Shown: positions 10,006 to 19,706, numbered from the stretch's first letter. The stretch is DNA of 64,000 nt from JBAYIE01 sp041665785 (GCA_041665785.1 JBAYIE010000011.1:35802-99801); one strand, 5' to 3'. The notes: generated by a model not told the origin, from the sequence alone. Numbers and translations: made by a program.

Positions 10006-10895
10006 GGTATGCTTTTCATCCAGGAAACAGTTTCCTGCAAACCACTTTCAAGCGAGAATTGCGGACTAAATCCGAGATGTTTTAATTTAGAAATATCGGC
10101 TAGCCAGTTGTCAGGGTCTCCTTGTTTTCTTTCTCCATTGAAGTTGTATTGAATTTCAGGATCCAACAAATGAAAAAACGTTTTTACCGCGTTAAGAATG
10201 GATACTTCGTGGCCTGATGCAATATTGTAACATTCTCCTTGGAATTTAGCTCCATTAATGATGCATGCAATTGCTACAACCAGATCATTAATATATATAA
10301 AATCACGTGTTTCGCCACCTGTGCCGAATAAGGTTACCTTATTATTTGTAATTGATTTTGATCTTAGATCCCAGAAGAGTTGTTTTTTTAATCCCGGACC
10401 ATAAGCTGAAAATACTCTTAAGTTGCAGGTTTGCAATCCAAAGAATCGATGATATTCTGTCATTAGGGATTCACTTTGTAATTTATGAAAACCATATGGA
10501 GAAACAGGATTTCGAATTGCATCTTCCAGAATAGGTAACTTCTCAGGATTGCCATAGACTGCTGCACTTGAAAAGTTAATAAACTTGCATTCAGGATTAA
10601 ATTCCCTGATCGCAACCAGAATTTTATGGACATTTAATACATTCAATTCAAAATCTACTTCTGGTTTCTCGAATGAGAATCCTACATGAGCAGATCCCGA
10701 TGCATTGATGCAAACATCGTAGTTTTGTAGTTGAAACAACAACCTGAATCCATCTGGATTTCCAGCAATACAGGTGTAATTCTCTCTTTCAATGGCAACA
10801 ACATCGGCGCCAAATACTTCGTGTTGTTGGGATTGAAAATATTGATTGCAATGTTTTCCGATAAATCCCTCACTTCCTATAATAAGTAATTTCAT
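10002..10895 (-). CDS. NAD-dependent epimerase/dehydratase (extended SDR)
   Basis: The 297-residue protein starts MKLLIIGSEGFIGKH, a Rossmann GxxGxxG dinucleotide site. The catalytic YGFHK (YxxxK) lies near residue 134, after the SSAAVYG strand that supplies the serine. Length and motifs place it with nucleotide-sugar 4-epimerases and dehydratases. It shares a 4-bp ATGA overlap with both neighbours, so it is translationally coupled in the glycan operon. It probably converts an NDP-sugar for the adjacent transferase. The stereochemical outcome cannot be predicted. Confidence 0.88.
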   Translation of the reverse strand: MKLLIIGSEGFIGKHCNQYFQSQQHEVFGADVVAIERENYTCIAGNPDGFRLLFQLQNYDVCINASGSAHVGFSFEKPEVDFELNVLNVHKILVAIREFNPECKFINFSSAAVYGNPEKLPILEDAIRNPVSPYGFHKLQSESLMTEYHRFFGLQTCNLRVFSAYGPGLKKQLFWDLRSKSITNNKVTLFGTGGETRDFIYINDLVVAIACIINGAKFQGECYNIASGHEVSILNAVKTFFHLLDPEIQYNFNGERKQGDPDNWLADISKLKHLGFSPQFSLESGLQETVSWMKSIP

Positions 10896-11731
10896 AATTC
10901 TTCGCCAGGTTTTATACTGATGAATGAATATAATCGTCCGGGTGTATTATCGCTATTAGCTTTTAATAAGGTTAGTAACTTGAAAATAGCCGGAACATTT
11001 ATTAAAAGTGTTGCCATCGATTGACCAATAAATTTGGACAAACGCAGGGTGAAATTTAGTTTCATTTCTGCAAGTGACAACGGTGCAAAATTTAATTCAC
11101 TGGCATAAGGGTGCAAAATTTTAATTGGTTTCAGACCTGCTTTTCGAATGCAGTTTGTATAAAAGGCAAGTGTAAATGCGTTTTCGCCTCCATATAAATG
11201 ATGCAATGGATGGTTTTTTAAAAAAGCAGCCAAATCAGATTCATTTGAAAGGACATGTTCTCTTGTAGCTATAAACGTTCCTCCTGGTTTCAAGACTCGG
11301 GCAACTTCTTTACAGAATTGTTGAAGGTCATGTGCGTGATGGAGCACTTGCCGCACGTAAACGATATCGAATGAATTGTTCAAGAAGGGTAGTGATTCCC
11401 CAAAACTTTCGATAACAGAAATTTTTAAATGGAAATGTTCTGCTAATTTTTTTATGGCACCGGCACCAACATCATTACTGGGGTCGGGTTCTAATGCTGT
11501 GGTTTCAATACCCTGTAATGCAAGTGCAATGCTGGAAATGCCTCTTCCAGCGCCTATATCTAAAGCAGTTTTGGCATTTGCCGGCAGTATTTTTTTTAGT
11601 GCTTTAAATTCCTCGCTATGTAAAAAACGGTCGGCTGATTCATAAAGATTTTCTTCAAAATAATTATCCAAAATAGCCTGCTTATTTTCCGGCTTTTTTC
11701 TTAAATCCTGAATAGCTTCTTCCCAGGTCAT
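10892..11731 (-). CDS. SAM-dependent methyltransferase (class I, type 11-like)
   Basis: The 279-residue protein carries motif I ALDIGAGRGISSIAL near residue 56, followed by ALEPDPSND (the acidic residue that binds the ribose), FDIVYVRQVLHHAHD and ARVLKPGGTFI. These are the successive elements of a class I methyltransferase fold. In this operon it may methylate a sugar or a lipid-linked intermediate, but that is inference from position alone. Start and stop both overlap neighbouring genes by 4 bp. Confidence 0.85.
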   Translation of the reverse strand: MTWEEAIQDLRKKPENKQAILDNYFEENLYESADRFLHSEEFKALKKILPANAKTALDIGAGRGISSIALALQGIETTALEPDPSNDVGAGAIKKLAEHFHLKISVIESFGESLPFLNNSFDIVYVRQVLHHAHDLQQFCKEVARVLKPGGTFIATREHVLSNESDLAAFLKNHPLHHLYGGENAFTLAFYTNCIRKAGLKPIKILHPYASELNFAPLSLAEMKLNFTLRLSKFIGQSMATLLINVPAIFKLLTLLKANSDNTPGRLYSFISIKPGEEL

Positions 11732-12294
11732 TGTAATGATTTAATATGTTGTGCGGGGTTGCCACCAACAATGGTAAATGGAGCAACGTCTTTCACTACA
11801 ACGCTACCTGCAGCAACAATTGCACCTTCGCCAATTGTAACACCTTTAAGAATAATAGAATTAAAGCCAATCCAGGCCTTATCCTGAATGATCACTTTTT
11901 CAATTCTAACCTTGGACCAATCTTTTTCACCGCTCCCCCAATTCACCACATCATTTTTTCTTTCTTCAAAATTAATTGCATGAGAATTGTGATCGGCTAT
12001 GGTGCAATTCCATGAAATTAAAACATCTGAACCAATCCGGATATTATTTGCAGCGATTAATTTAGTTCCCCCGCCAATAAACGTTCTATCTCCAACTTCA
12101 ATGAGTGCTCCAGGCTTATCAAAAAAGAAATTCCCTTCAAAAATGCTTTTACCGCCCAGTGTAAACGTGCATTCCCGGGTACTAATCAGATATTGTCTAT
12201 CCCAATGAATTTTTGCATCTGCTGAGATTTGCAAATTCACCACTGATTCTAACTTTTTCTTAATATATAATCCTTTGAATTTGTTGAACAGCAT
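11728..12294 (-). CDS. Acyltransferase with left-handed beta-helix (WbbJ/LacA-like)
   Basis: This 188-residue protein shows repeated hexapeptides ([LIV]GxxxxI) such as VLISWNCTIADHNSHAI and IIQDKAWIGFNSIILKG, with IGEGAIVAAGSVVVKDV near the end. These form the trimeric left-handed beta-helix used by acetyl-CoA-dependent O- and N-acetyltransferases. The His in ADHNSH is the probable catalytic base. It is the first gene of the leftward four-gene operon and probably acetylates a sugar of the glycan. Confidence 0.87.
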   Translation of the reverse strand: MLFNKFKGLYIKKKLESVVNLQISADAKIHWDRQYLISTRECTFTLGGKSIFEGNFFFDKPGALIEVGDRTFIGGGTKLIAANNIRIGSDVLISWNCTIADHNSHAINFEERKNDVVNWGSGEKDWSKVRIEKVIIQDKAWIGFNSIILKGVTIGEGAIVAAGSVVVKDVAPFTIVGGNPAQHIKSLQ

Positions 12295-12466
12295 ATCTGG
12301 TTGAAGCGGTAATGGATGGAATTGTATTAACGAGTTGTGATATTATTATACGTGATCAATCAATTTTGAAAATTCTAAAGGTTCACGAAAATAGTATAAA
12401 TTGAAGATTTGCATATACAAATTCTACTTATTCCTCCCTAAATTGCGGGCTTTTATAGCATATACA

Positions 12467-13873
12467 ATGACGTATCAGATTAAGTTTGGAACCGATGGAT
12501 GGCGGGGAATTATAGCCGACGAATTTACAGTTGAGAATGTAAAGCGGGTGGCGCAAGGTACAGCCGCACATATAGTAAAGCAGCACCCCCAAAACAAGCT
12601 GGTACTTGTGGGGCATGATTGCCGGTTTGGTGGTCAATTGTTTGCTGAAACAACTGCCAGAGTGCTGTGTGCCAATGGAATTAAAGTAAAAATGAGCAAA
12701 GGGTTTGTTTCAACACCTATGATCAGCTTAGGGACTGTTCATTTTAATGCAGCCTTAGGAGTAATTATCACTGCCAGCCACAATCCGGCCGCTTACAACG
12801 GATTTAAATTAAAAGCACATTATGGAGGTCCATCCAGTCCGGCTGTGATTGAGGAAGTTGAAGAGGCTATTCCTCAGAGAGTTGAAACTGTGCTGCAATC
12901 TTTGGAAGCTCTGATTCAATCGGGGATGATCGAATATGTGGATCTGGAAACCCTGTATGTGGAGGAAGTGGAGCGCAAATTTGATTTACAAATGATCAAG
13001 GAATCGAAGCTCGAACTTGCTTACGATGCTATGTACGGTGCAGGACAAAACGCCATGCGACGCCTGTTTCCCGAAATTACGTTGCTGCATTGCGATCACA
13101 ATCCGGGATTTGATGGACAGGCACCTGAACCCATTCATAAAAACCTGGCCGAGTTTAGCGAACTGATTCGTGTGAGCGGAGAAATTGATTGCGGGCTGGT
13201 AACGGATGGAGATGCCGACCGGATTGGATTGTATAACAGCAAAGGTGAATTTGTGGATTCGCACCATATCATGCTGTTGTTGATTCATTACCTGCATAAA
13301 TACAAGGGTTTGGGTGGCAAAGTGATTACCACTTTCAGTGCAACCAGCAATATCACCGATCTGGCCAAAGCTTATGGATTGGATATTGAAATCACGAAAA
13401 TCGGATTTAAATATATCTGCGAGAAAATGGTCACCGAAGATGTTTTGGTAGGTGGTGAGGAGAGTGGTGGTATTGCGATTAAAGGATTTATACCGGAACG
13501 CGATGGTATATGGATAGGCCTTACCATTTGGGAGTTCATGGCCAAAACCGGCAAAAGTCTGGATGCCTTGATTCAGGAAGTGTACGATGTAGTGGGTAGT
13601 TTTGCCATGGGACGCATCGACCTGCACATTACTGAGGAGATCAAACAACATGTTTTAACGCAATGCAGGAATGGCGCCTATACGCAATTTGGAAAGTATA
13701 CCATTGAACGGATTGAAACCATAGATGGTTACAAGTTTCATCTGGGTAACGGAGAATGGGTGATGATCCGTGCCAGTGGAACTGAGCCTGTACTGAGGGT
13801 TTACAGCGAATCAAACACACAAGAAAATGCTGAAGCCATATTAGCAGCCTGCAAGGCTACAATCCTGAATTAA
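12467..13873 (+). CDS. Phosphoglucomutase/phosphomannomutase family protein
   Basis: The start at 12467 gives MTYQIKFGTDGWRG, the standard N-terminus; an upstream in-frame ATG at 12401 would add 22 odd residues. The protein is 468 residues long. The phosphoserine loop is TASHNPAAYNG, the metal loop DGDADRIGL, the sugar loop GGEESGG and the phosphate loop RASGTEPVLRVY, all in the order of the alpha-D-phosphohexomutase family. It interconverts hexose 1- and 6-phosphates and so supplies NDP-sugar precursors to the adjacent polysaccharide genes. Gluco- versus manno-specificity is not decided by these motifs. Confidence 0.93.
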   Translation: MTYQIKFGTDGWRGIIADEFTVENVKRVAQGTAAHIVKQHPQNKLVLVGHDCRFGGQLFAETTARVLCANGIKVKMSKGFVSTPMISLGTVHFNAALGVIITASHNPAAYNGFKLKAHYGGPSSPAVIEEVEEAIPQRVETVLQSLEALIQSGMIEYVDLETLYVEEVERKFDLQMIKESKLELAYDAMYGAGQNAMRRLFPEITLLHCDHNPGFDGQAPEPIHKNLAEFSELIRVSGEIDCGLVTDGDADRIGLYNSKGEFVDSHHIMLLLIHYLHKYKGLGGKVITTFSATSNITDLAKAYGLDIEITKIGFKYICEKMVTEDVLVGGEESGGIAIKGFIPERDGIWIGLTIWEFMAKTGKSLDALIQEVYDVVGSFAMGRIDLHITEEIKQHVLTQCRNGAYTQFGKYTIERIETIDGYKFHLGNGEWVMIRASGTEPVLRVYSESNTQENAEAILAACKATILN

Positions 13874-13944
13874 CGATTTATCTCCTTCATCCATTTAAAT
13901 TGAATTGATTTACAGTCTCTTCCAATTGAATTACACCCTTATAT

Positions 13945-15636
13945 TTGCACGTGCAAGTACTGCTTACAACCTTAAATTCCAAATACATCCATATGAACCT
14001 AGCAGTTCGGCTGTTGTATGCCCTGAACCGGCATCACAAAGGATTGCAATGGTGTGAGTTTACCATCAAAGAAGACCCTGATGCCATAGCAGATTATTGC
14101 AAAGCTTTTGATGTAGTTGCCTTTAGTTGTTATATCTGGAATATTACCCGTACCCTCGAAGTTTGCCGGAGAATAAAGGAGCGCAATCCGAAGGTCAAAA
14201 TATTGCTGGGTGGTCCCGAAGTCAGCTACGACTATCAGGAACTGATGGAACAGGATGAAGTGGATTTTATCATTTCAGGTGAAGGTGAAATTCCCTTTCG
14301 CAATTTCATGTCAGATTTCCCTCAAATAGAAAAAGTTCCGGGTTTGATCTATAAATTACAGGGAAAAGTGCAGGTCAATCTGCCTCCCGGAGAATTTGAT
14401 TTGAAAGAATATGCCGAAATCAATCCTTATGCATTCGATGACCCGGAAACGCTGATAAACAAAGTATGTTATGTAGAAACATCGCGTGGTTGTCCTTATA
14501 AATGCGAGTTTTGCCTGGCCAGCCTCGATAATAAGGTGCGTTATCTTCCCATTGATCGCATCAAGGAAAACCTGCTGTACCTGATGCAACATGGTCGAAC
14601 CATCAAGTTTTTGGATCGCACGTTTAATGTGAAGAAGGATTTTACGATAGATATGTTTCAGTTTATTCTGGATCATCACCGGCCAGGCAATATTTTTCAG
14701 TTCGAAATCACAGCCGATATTGTTCGTTCAGAAATTGTTGATTTTATAAAGCAACATGTGCCCAAAGGATTATTCCGCTTCGAAATAGGAATACAAACTG
14801 TAAATCAGGATGCCAACAAGATGGTAAGCCGCAATCAGAATTTTGAAAAAACGGCAGGTGTTATCAAGGAGCTGGATGCGATTGTAGAAATGCATCTTGA
14901 CCTCATTATAGGATTGCCTTTGGATTACTGGTCTGATATCCGGCATAGTGTGGATCAGGTTTTTGCCCTGCATCCTTCCGAACTGCAACTTGGCTTTTTG
15001 AAGTTTTTAAAGGGTACGCCGGTACGTCAAAAGTACGAACAACATGGTTATGTGTTTGATCCGGAACCACCCTATCAGATTATTCAAAGCAATTACCTGA
15101 GTGGCGAAGAACTTCAACAGCTCAGCATTATGGAAGAAGCTCTGGAATTATACTGGAATAAAAAAAGGGCTGTTCATACCTTAAAATATATAGCCGGTAA
15201 ATCTTCCATCTTTGATTTTCTGTTGGAACTTTCACAACAATTTCATCAACGCAGCGATTTTCATAAACACAGTTTACGCGATGCATATGATATCCTTTTT
15301 GATTTTGTGCGTACTAAATTTCCAGATGATCAACTCTTACACGAACTGGTGGCACTTGATTATTACCTGACTTCTAAAATTAAACCACAGGTGAATTATT
15401 TAGAAGAAATCAACCTGCAGCAAAAGCGTGAGTTGATTTCCCTGCATCAGCTTAATCATCACCAATTCCGGTTTATAATATTACCGGTTTCATTTGATTT
15501 TAGGTATTGGCAACAACACGGCAAGATTATCCCGGAGAAACAAAATGTGATCATTCAGTATTCCGGAACACAGCTGCCCCAAGTGGTAAACACCACGGAA
15601 GGCGAAGAGTTAATGCAGCTTAAAAAAGCGGTCTAA
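13945..15636 (+). CDS. B12-binding radical SAM protein with DUF4080-like C-terminus
   Basis: The N-terminal ~130 residues resemble a cobalamin-binding domain, with KILLGGPEVSYD and FIISGEGE. The radical SAM cluster motif CPYKCEFC (CxxxCxxC) lies near residue 182, and the TIM-barrel region follows to about 380. The C-terminal part resembles the DUF4080 region seen in this uncharacterised family. The listed start is a TTG at 13945; a GTG at 13951 would remove two residues and is equally possible. Substrate unknown. The 3' end overlaps the convergent ArsC-like gene by 27 bp. Confidence 0.85.
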   Translation: MHVQVLLTTLNSKYIHMNLAVRLLYALNRHHKGLQWCEFTIKEDPDAIADYCKAFDVVAFSCYIWNITRTLEVCRRIKERNPKVKILLGGPEVSYDYQELMEQDEVDFIISGEGEIPFRNFMSDFPQIEKVPGLIYKLQGKVQVNLPPGEFDLKEYAEINPYAFDDPETLINKVCYVETSRGCPYKCEFCLASLDNKVRYLPIDRIKENLLYLMQHGRTIKFLDRTFNVKKDFTIDMFQFILDHHRPGNIFQFEITADIVRSEIVDFIKQHVPKGLFRFEIGIQTVNQDANKMVSRNQNFEKTAGVIKELDAIVEMHLDLIIGLPLDYWSDIRHSVDQVFALHPSELQLGFLKFLKGTPVRQKYEQHGYVFDPEPPYQIIQSNYLSGEELQQLSIMEEALELYWNKKRAVHTLKYIAGKSSIFDFLLELSQQFHQRSDFHKHSLRDAYDILFDFVRTKFPDDQLLHELVALDYYLTSKIKPQVNYLEEINLQQKRELISLHQLNHHQFRFIILPVSFDFRYWQQHGKIIPEKQNVIIQYSGTQLPQVVNTTEGEELMQLKKAV

Positions 15637-15963
15637 TTGTTCCTGTGAGCGACCTAAAACAACTTTTTTACCGTGTATTAAAATAGGTCTTTCAATCAGC
15701 ACCGGGTTTTTATGCAGGATGGTTAACCATTTTTCTTCCGTAATTTTCTTACCCGCATATTTCTCCAGATACAACGATTCTTTCCTTCGAACCAATTCAG
15801 ATGCAGAGATTCCAAGCCGTTTGATCAACGATCTTAATTCGTCAACGGTAGGCGTATCTTTAAGGTATTCAATGATTTCAATTTCGGCATGACAAGCCTC
15901 CGCTTCGGCTAAGGCAGCACGGCTTTTGCTGCAACGCGGATTGTGTAAAATGGTGATTTTCAT
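15610..15963 (-). CDS. ArsC/Spx-family thioredoxin-fold protein
   Basis: From the ATG at 15963 the protein reads MKITILHNPRCSKSRAAL and is 117 residues long. It has the CxxS form of the redox motif (CSKS) expected of the glutaredoxin-dependent arsenate reductase group, and the later IERPILIHGKKVVLGR is the usual conserved segment. The gene begins 2 bp after the U-tract of the SRP RNA on the same strand. No ars genes are nearby, so a true arsenate reductase role is unproven; a YfgD-like redox role is the alternative. Confidence 0.83.
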   Translation of the reverse strand: MKITILHNPRCSKSRAALAEAEACHAEIEIIEYLKDTPTVDELRSLIKRLGISASELVRRKESLYLEKYAGKKITEEKWLTILHKNPVLIERPILIHGKKVVLGRSQEQLDRFFKLH

Positions 15964-15973
15964 ACAAAAAAAA

Positions 15974-16062
15974 GGCAAGCTGTATCTCACCGCTACAACT
16001 CAACGCCCTTGCTTCTGTCAAGACCTGGGGGATTATGAGGAGCTGGTAGTACCGCTTGCCGC
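15974..16062 (-). ncRNA. ffs: Small bacterial signal recognition particle RNA (4.5S-type)
   Basis: Read on the minus strand, GGCAAGC at the 5' end pairs with GCTTGCC at the 3' end, followed by eight T residues (15966-15973). The apical part reads CAGGTCTTGACAGAAGCA. This matches the conserved SRP domain IV (CAGGTC, tetraloop, GAAGCA), with TGAC in place of the common GGAA tetraloop; URRC loops are an accepted variant. A TATTTTTG box lies just upstream. The RNA guides Ffh-bound signal sequences to the membrane. Exact ends are estimated. Confidence 0.87.
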
Positions 16063-16064
16063 TG

Positions 16065-16072
16065 CAAAAATA
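16065..16072 (-). promoter_or_regulatory. TAnnTTTG promoter box of the SRP RNA
   Basis: Minus-strand TATTTTTG fits the Bacteroidota -7 consensus TAnnTTTG and ends 2-4 bases before the 5' strand of the closing SRP helix. It lies inside the gap before the divergent carboxylase gene. Confidence 0.6.
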
Positions 16073-16085
16073 CAATTTTCCTCTC

Positions 16086-17792
16086 ATGCTACAAAACCAC
16101 TTTGAAATTGACTTGCGTATGATAGCTTTGCGTTACCCAAATCAACAACCCGAAAAGACAGGATATATTGCTATGAAAGAACTGATTACAGAACTAAAAA
16201 TAAAACTCGAAAAAATCTACCAGGGTGGAGGAGCAAAAGCTGCTGCCAAACAACGTGAAAAAGGTAAAATGCTGGCGCGCGAACGTGTTGATTATTTATT
16301 GGATGCAGAAATGCCACGCATTGAAATTGGCGCCTTTGCCGGATTTGAAATGTATGACGATGAGGGTGGTTGTCCGGGTGCCGGAGTAGTGGTAATGATG
16401 GGCTATGTGAGCGGACGTCAGTGTATTGTTGTAGCGAACGACGCAACAGTGAAAGCCGGAGCCTGGTTTCCGATTTCAGGCAAAAAGAATTTGAGGGCTC
16501 AGGAAATTGCTATGGAGAACCGTTTACCCATCATTTATCTGGTGGATAGTGCAGGTGTTTACCTGCCGATGCAAGATGAAATTTTTCCGGATAAAGAACA
16601 TTTCGGACGTATTTTCAGAAACAATGCTGTGATGAGCTCTATGGGAATTACCCAGATTGCTGCTGTGATGGGAAGTTGTGTGGCCGGTGGCGCTTACCTG
16701 CCCATCATGAGCGACGAAGCCATGATAGTGGATAAGACCGGATCTATTTTTCTGGCTGGAAGTTATTTGGTAAAGGCAGCAATTGGCGAAGATATTGATA
16801 ACGAAACGTTAGGTGGAGCGACTACGCATTGTGAAATCAGCGGGGTAACTGATTATAAATTTAAATCAGATGCCGACTGTCTCGATCGTATCAAACGCAT
16901 CATGGACAAGATCGGTGAATTTGATAAAGCCGGATTTAACCGGAAGGAATCAGTAGCGCCGGCTAAAACGATGGAAGATGTATATGACGTTACTTCCAAC
17001 ATGACAAAACCATTTGATGTATTGGAAATCATTGAACGTTTGGTTGACGCCGGTTCATTTGATCCATACAAAGAATTGTACGGTAAAACCATTACATGCG
17101 GATATGCGCGAGTAGACGGTTGGGCAGTGGGCATAGTAGCCAATAACCGACAGATTGTAAAAGCCAAAAAACCAAAACAAGGTGCATCAGACAGTGGAAT
17201 GGAAATGCAAATCGGAGGTGTGATTTACTCTGATAGTGCCGATAAGGCTGCACATTTTATCATGAATTGCAACCAGAAGAAAATTCCTTTGTTGTTTCTG
17301 CAGGATGTGACCGGATTTATGGTAGGGAGCCGGAGTGAGCAAGGTGGAATTATTAAAGACGGGGCAAAAATGGTGAATGCACAGGCCAATTCGGTTGTTC
17401 CTAAATTTACCATTATAACCGGAAATTCGTATGGAGCAGGCAATTATGCCATGTGTGGTAAAGCATACGATCCACGACTGATAGCGGCATGGCCCAATGC
17501 TCAAATTGCGGTTATGGGGGGAGCACAGGCTGCCAAAGTGTTGTTGCAAATTCAGGAGGCAGCATTGAAATCGAAGGGTGAGACCATTACCCCGGAGAAG
17601 GAGGCCGAACTGCTGAAGCAAATTACCGATCGGTATTACAAACAAACCTCACCCTTTTATGCAGCAGCCCGTTTGTGGGTTGATGCCATCATTGAACCCG
17701 CTGATACCCGCAAATGGATAAGTATGGGTATTGAAGCAGCGAACCATGCTCCGATTACCCGTGAATTTAAACCCGGTGTAATTCGGGCGTAA
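16086..17792 (+). CDS. Acyl-CoA carboxylase, carboxyltransferase (beta) subunit
   Basis: From ATG 16086 the protein is 568 residues; the later ATG at 16174 (MKELITELKIKLEK) is also possible. It shows the biotin-dependent carboxyltransferase signature: EKGKMLARERVDYLLD at the N-terminus, DSAGVYLPMQDEIFPD, MGSCVAGGAYLPIMSDE and, in the second crotonase-like half, GNSYGAGNYAMCGKAYDP. These resemble methylcrotonoyl/propionyl-CoA carboxylase beta chains. It transfers carboxyl groups from biotin to an acyl-CoA; which acyl-CoA is undecided. The alpha (biotin carboxylase) subunit is not in this window. The coding start lies close to the divergent SRP RNA. Confidence 0.92.
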   Translation: MLQNHFEIDLRMIALRYPNQQPEKTGYIAMKELITELKIKLEKIYQGGGAKAAAKQREKGKMLARERVDYLLDAEMPRIEIGAFAGFEMYDDEGGCPGAGVVVMMGYVSGRQCIVVANDATVKAGAWFPISGKKNLRAQEIAMENRLPIIYLVDSAGVYLPMQDEIFPDKEHFGRIFRNNAVMSSMGITQIAAVMGSCVAGGAYLPIMSDEAMIVDKTGSIFLAGSYLVKAAIGEDIDNETLGGATTHCEISGVTDYKFKSDADCLDRIKRIMDKIGEFDKAGFNRKESVAPAKTMEDVYDVTSNMTKPFDVLEIIERLVDAGSFDPYKELYGKTITCGYARVDGWAVGIVANNRQIVKAKKPKQGASDSGMEMQIGGVIYSDSADKAAHFIMNCNQKKIPLLFLQDVTGFMVGSRSEQGGIIKDGAKMVNAQANSVVPKFTIITGNSYGAGNYAMCGKAYDPRLIAAWPNAQIAVMGGAQAAKVLLQIQEAALKSKGETITPEKEAELLKQITDRYYKQTSPFYAAARLWVDAIIEPADTRKWISMGIEAANHAPITREFKPGVIRA

Positions 17793-17864
17793 TATTTTCC
17801 GTTCACGTAAAACCATTATGGTACACATTGGTTAACCTTTTACATTTGATTCTTTAAACGAAAT

Positions 17865-19460
17865 ATGAAAAATACATTCTTCTTTGTGCTTATCTGCAGT
17901 TTTGTTATTCCAACAAGTTTAAGCGCACAAAAAGCTCCGCCGCAAAACTGGTTTCATCTCGATAAAAAGGCAAATAAGTATCCGGGTGTAAGTTCAGATA
18001 AAGTGCATCAAACCTTACTGAAAGGCAAATCCGGTAAGCAAGTGGTGGTAGCTGTAATTGATGGTGGAACGGATGTAAATCACGAGGATCTGAAGGATAT
18101 TATCTGGGTGAATACCAAAGAAATTCCCGGTAATGGAATAGATGACGACCGCAACGGATATGTGGATGATATCAATGGCTGGAGTTTTATTGGCGGCAAA
18201 GACAGCGATGTGGTGGAAGATACTTACGAAGTAACGCGCATGTACGCCATGTTGAAACCCCGTTTTGAAAAAGCCGATACCAACAGTTTCAATGCAGCCA
18301 CAAAAAAAGAATACAAGTTGTATCAGGAAGTTGCGAAGGAATTTAAAGCCAAGTATACACAAAGCTCCAAATCCTATGAAATAATGGGTGCCTGGGGCAA
18401 GATGATGGAGTCGGTGAAAAAGGAATCGCAATCAGCTGAGCCAACCACGGATCAGGTGATGGCGTATATACCAAAATCACCTACCGAAACATTTGCCAAA
18501 GAAACTCTGGTTAAATTGATGAAGAAGGGAGCCAAATTCAGTTCCCTGCAAAAGGATCTGGAAGGTGCAAGGGAACATTATGCCAAGGGTACTTTGTACA
18601 GTTATAATATGGATTTTAATCCCCGTACTATGATTGGAGATAATTATAATGACCCGAATGAATGTTGTTATGGAAACAATCGTGTAAGTGGTCCAAAAGG
18701 AGAGCATGGTACACATGTGGCAGGAATTATAGCCGGCATCCGCGATAACGGGAAGGGAATGAATGGTGTTGCATCCAACGTACGCATTATGGTATTGCGC
18801 GTTGTACCTGATGGTGATGAGCGGGATAAAGATGTAGCGAATGCTATACGGTATGCTGCAGATAATGGTGCGAGTATCATCAATATGAGTTTTGGGAAAG
18901 CGTATTCTCCGTATAAGGATGCGGTGGATCAGGCAGTGCGTTATGCAGAGCAGAAAGACGTATTGATTGTGCATGCAGCCGGAAACGATAACAAAGACAC
19001 CGACAACGAAAACAATTATCCACGCGACCGTTTTACTGATAACGGACAATATGCATCCAACTGGATTGAAGTGGGTGCATCGTCGTGGGAGAAAAAGAAA
19101 AAATTGCGTGCAGCACCTTTTTCCAATTATGGAAAAGTGAATGTTGATGTATTTGCCCCGGGAGTTGCTATTTATTCAACGTTGCCGGAAAATACTTACG
19201 GCTCTTATAATGGAACAAGTATGGCAGCACCTGTAACAGCAGGTGTGGCAGCAATCATTCGTTCGTATTATCCTTCATTGAGCGCGGCTCAGGTTAAAAC
19301 ACTTTTGATGCAAAGTGTGGATCCTGTAAAATCAAAAGTGGTTTTACCGGGATCAAAGAAAACCAAAGTGAAGATGACGGATTTGTGTATCAGCGGTGGA
19401 GTAATCAATGCATATAATGCGGTCTTGCTGGCTGAACAACAAAACGGTTCCCGGCAATAA
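17865..19460 (+). CDS. Secreted subtilisin-like serine protease (S8)
   Basis: Residues 1-21 form a signal peptide ending SLSAQ. The catalytic triad is readable: Asp in VVAVIDGGTDVNHEDL (near 66), His in GEHGTHVAGI (near 283) and Ser in GTSMAAP (near 452), with the oxyanion Asn in HAAGND. The 531-residue protein has about 190 residues between the Asp and His motifs, far more than classic subtilisins. That insert is charged and partly helical. No C-terminal type IX sorting domain is visible, so it probably acts in the periplasm or is released by another route. Confidence 0.9.
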   Translation: MKNTFFFVLICSFVIPTSLSAQKAPPQNWFHLDKKANKYPGVSSDKVHQTLLKGKSGKQVVVAVIDGGTDVNHEDLKDIIWVNTKEIPGNGIDDDRNGYVDDINGWSFIGGKDSDVVEDTYEVTRMYAMLKPRFEKADTNSFNAATKKEYKLYQEVAKEFKAKYTQSSKSYEIMGAWGKMMESVKKESQSAEPTTDQVMAYIPKSPTETFAKETLVKLMKKGAKFSSLQKDLEGAREHYAKGTLYSYNMDFNPRTMIGDNYNDPNECCYGNNRVSGPKGEHGTHVAGIIAGIRDNGKGMNGVASNVRIMVLRVVPDGDERDKDVANAIRYAADNGASIINMSFGKAYSPYKDAVDQAVRYAEQKDVLIVHAAGNDNKDTDNENNYPRDRFTDNGQYASNWIEVGASSWEKKKKLRAAPFSNYGKVNVDVFAPGVAIYSTLPENTYGSYNGTSMAAPVTAGVAAIIRSYYPSLSAAQVKTLLMQSVDPVKSKVVLPGSKKTKVKMTDLCISGGVINAYNAVLLAEQQNGSRQ

Positions 19461-19631
19461 TCAAACTTAAATCAGGTTCAAGCGCAACGAATAGGGCTCT
19501 TTTAAATGAACGATTGATTTTTGAATTGAGCATGAGAGAGTGCGGACTCACAACATGAAATTTAAGTTATTCAATAATGAGTAAGCAACTTATTTTGGAG
19601 CGCTGATTTCCTGATGAGGAGATGCGCTAGG

Positions 19632-19706
19632 GATAGCCATAAAGGAAAGCTTGCGCATCCTTTATGGTGAAAGCCCGCAGCGTAGCGAGGACTTGTAACG
19701 CATAGC
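19632..19706. repeat. Dispersed intergenic repeat, copy A
   Basis: The 362-bp gap 19461-19822 holds no convincing gene. It contains a segment with the core gcgcatcctttatgg and cccgcagc..agcgagga that recurs, inverted and about 85% identical by eye, at 25388-25465. Hyphenated inverted repeats inside it (aaaggaaagc...gcatccttta) suggest a hairpin. Function unknown; such intergenic repeats are common in Bacteroidota genomes. Confidence 0.6.
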
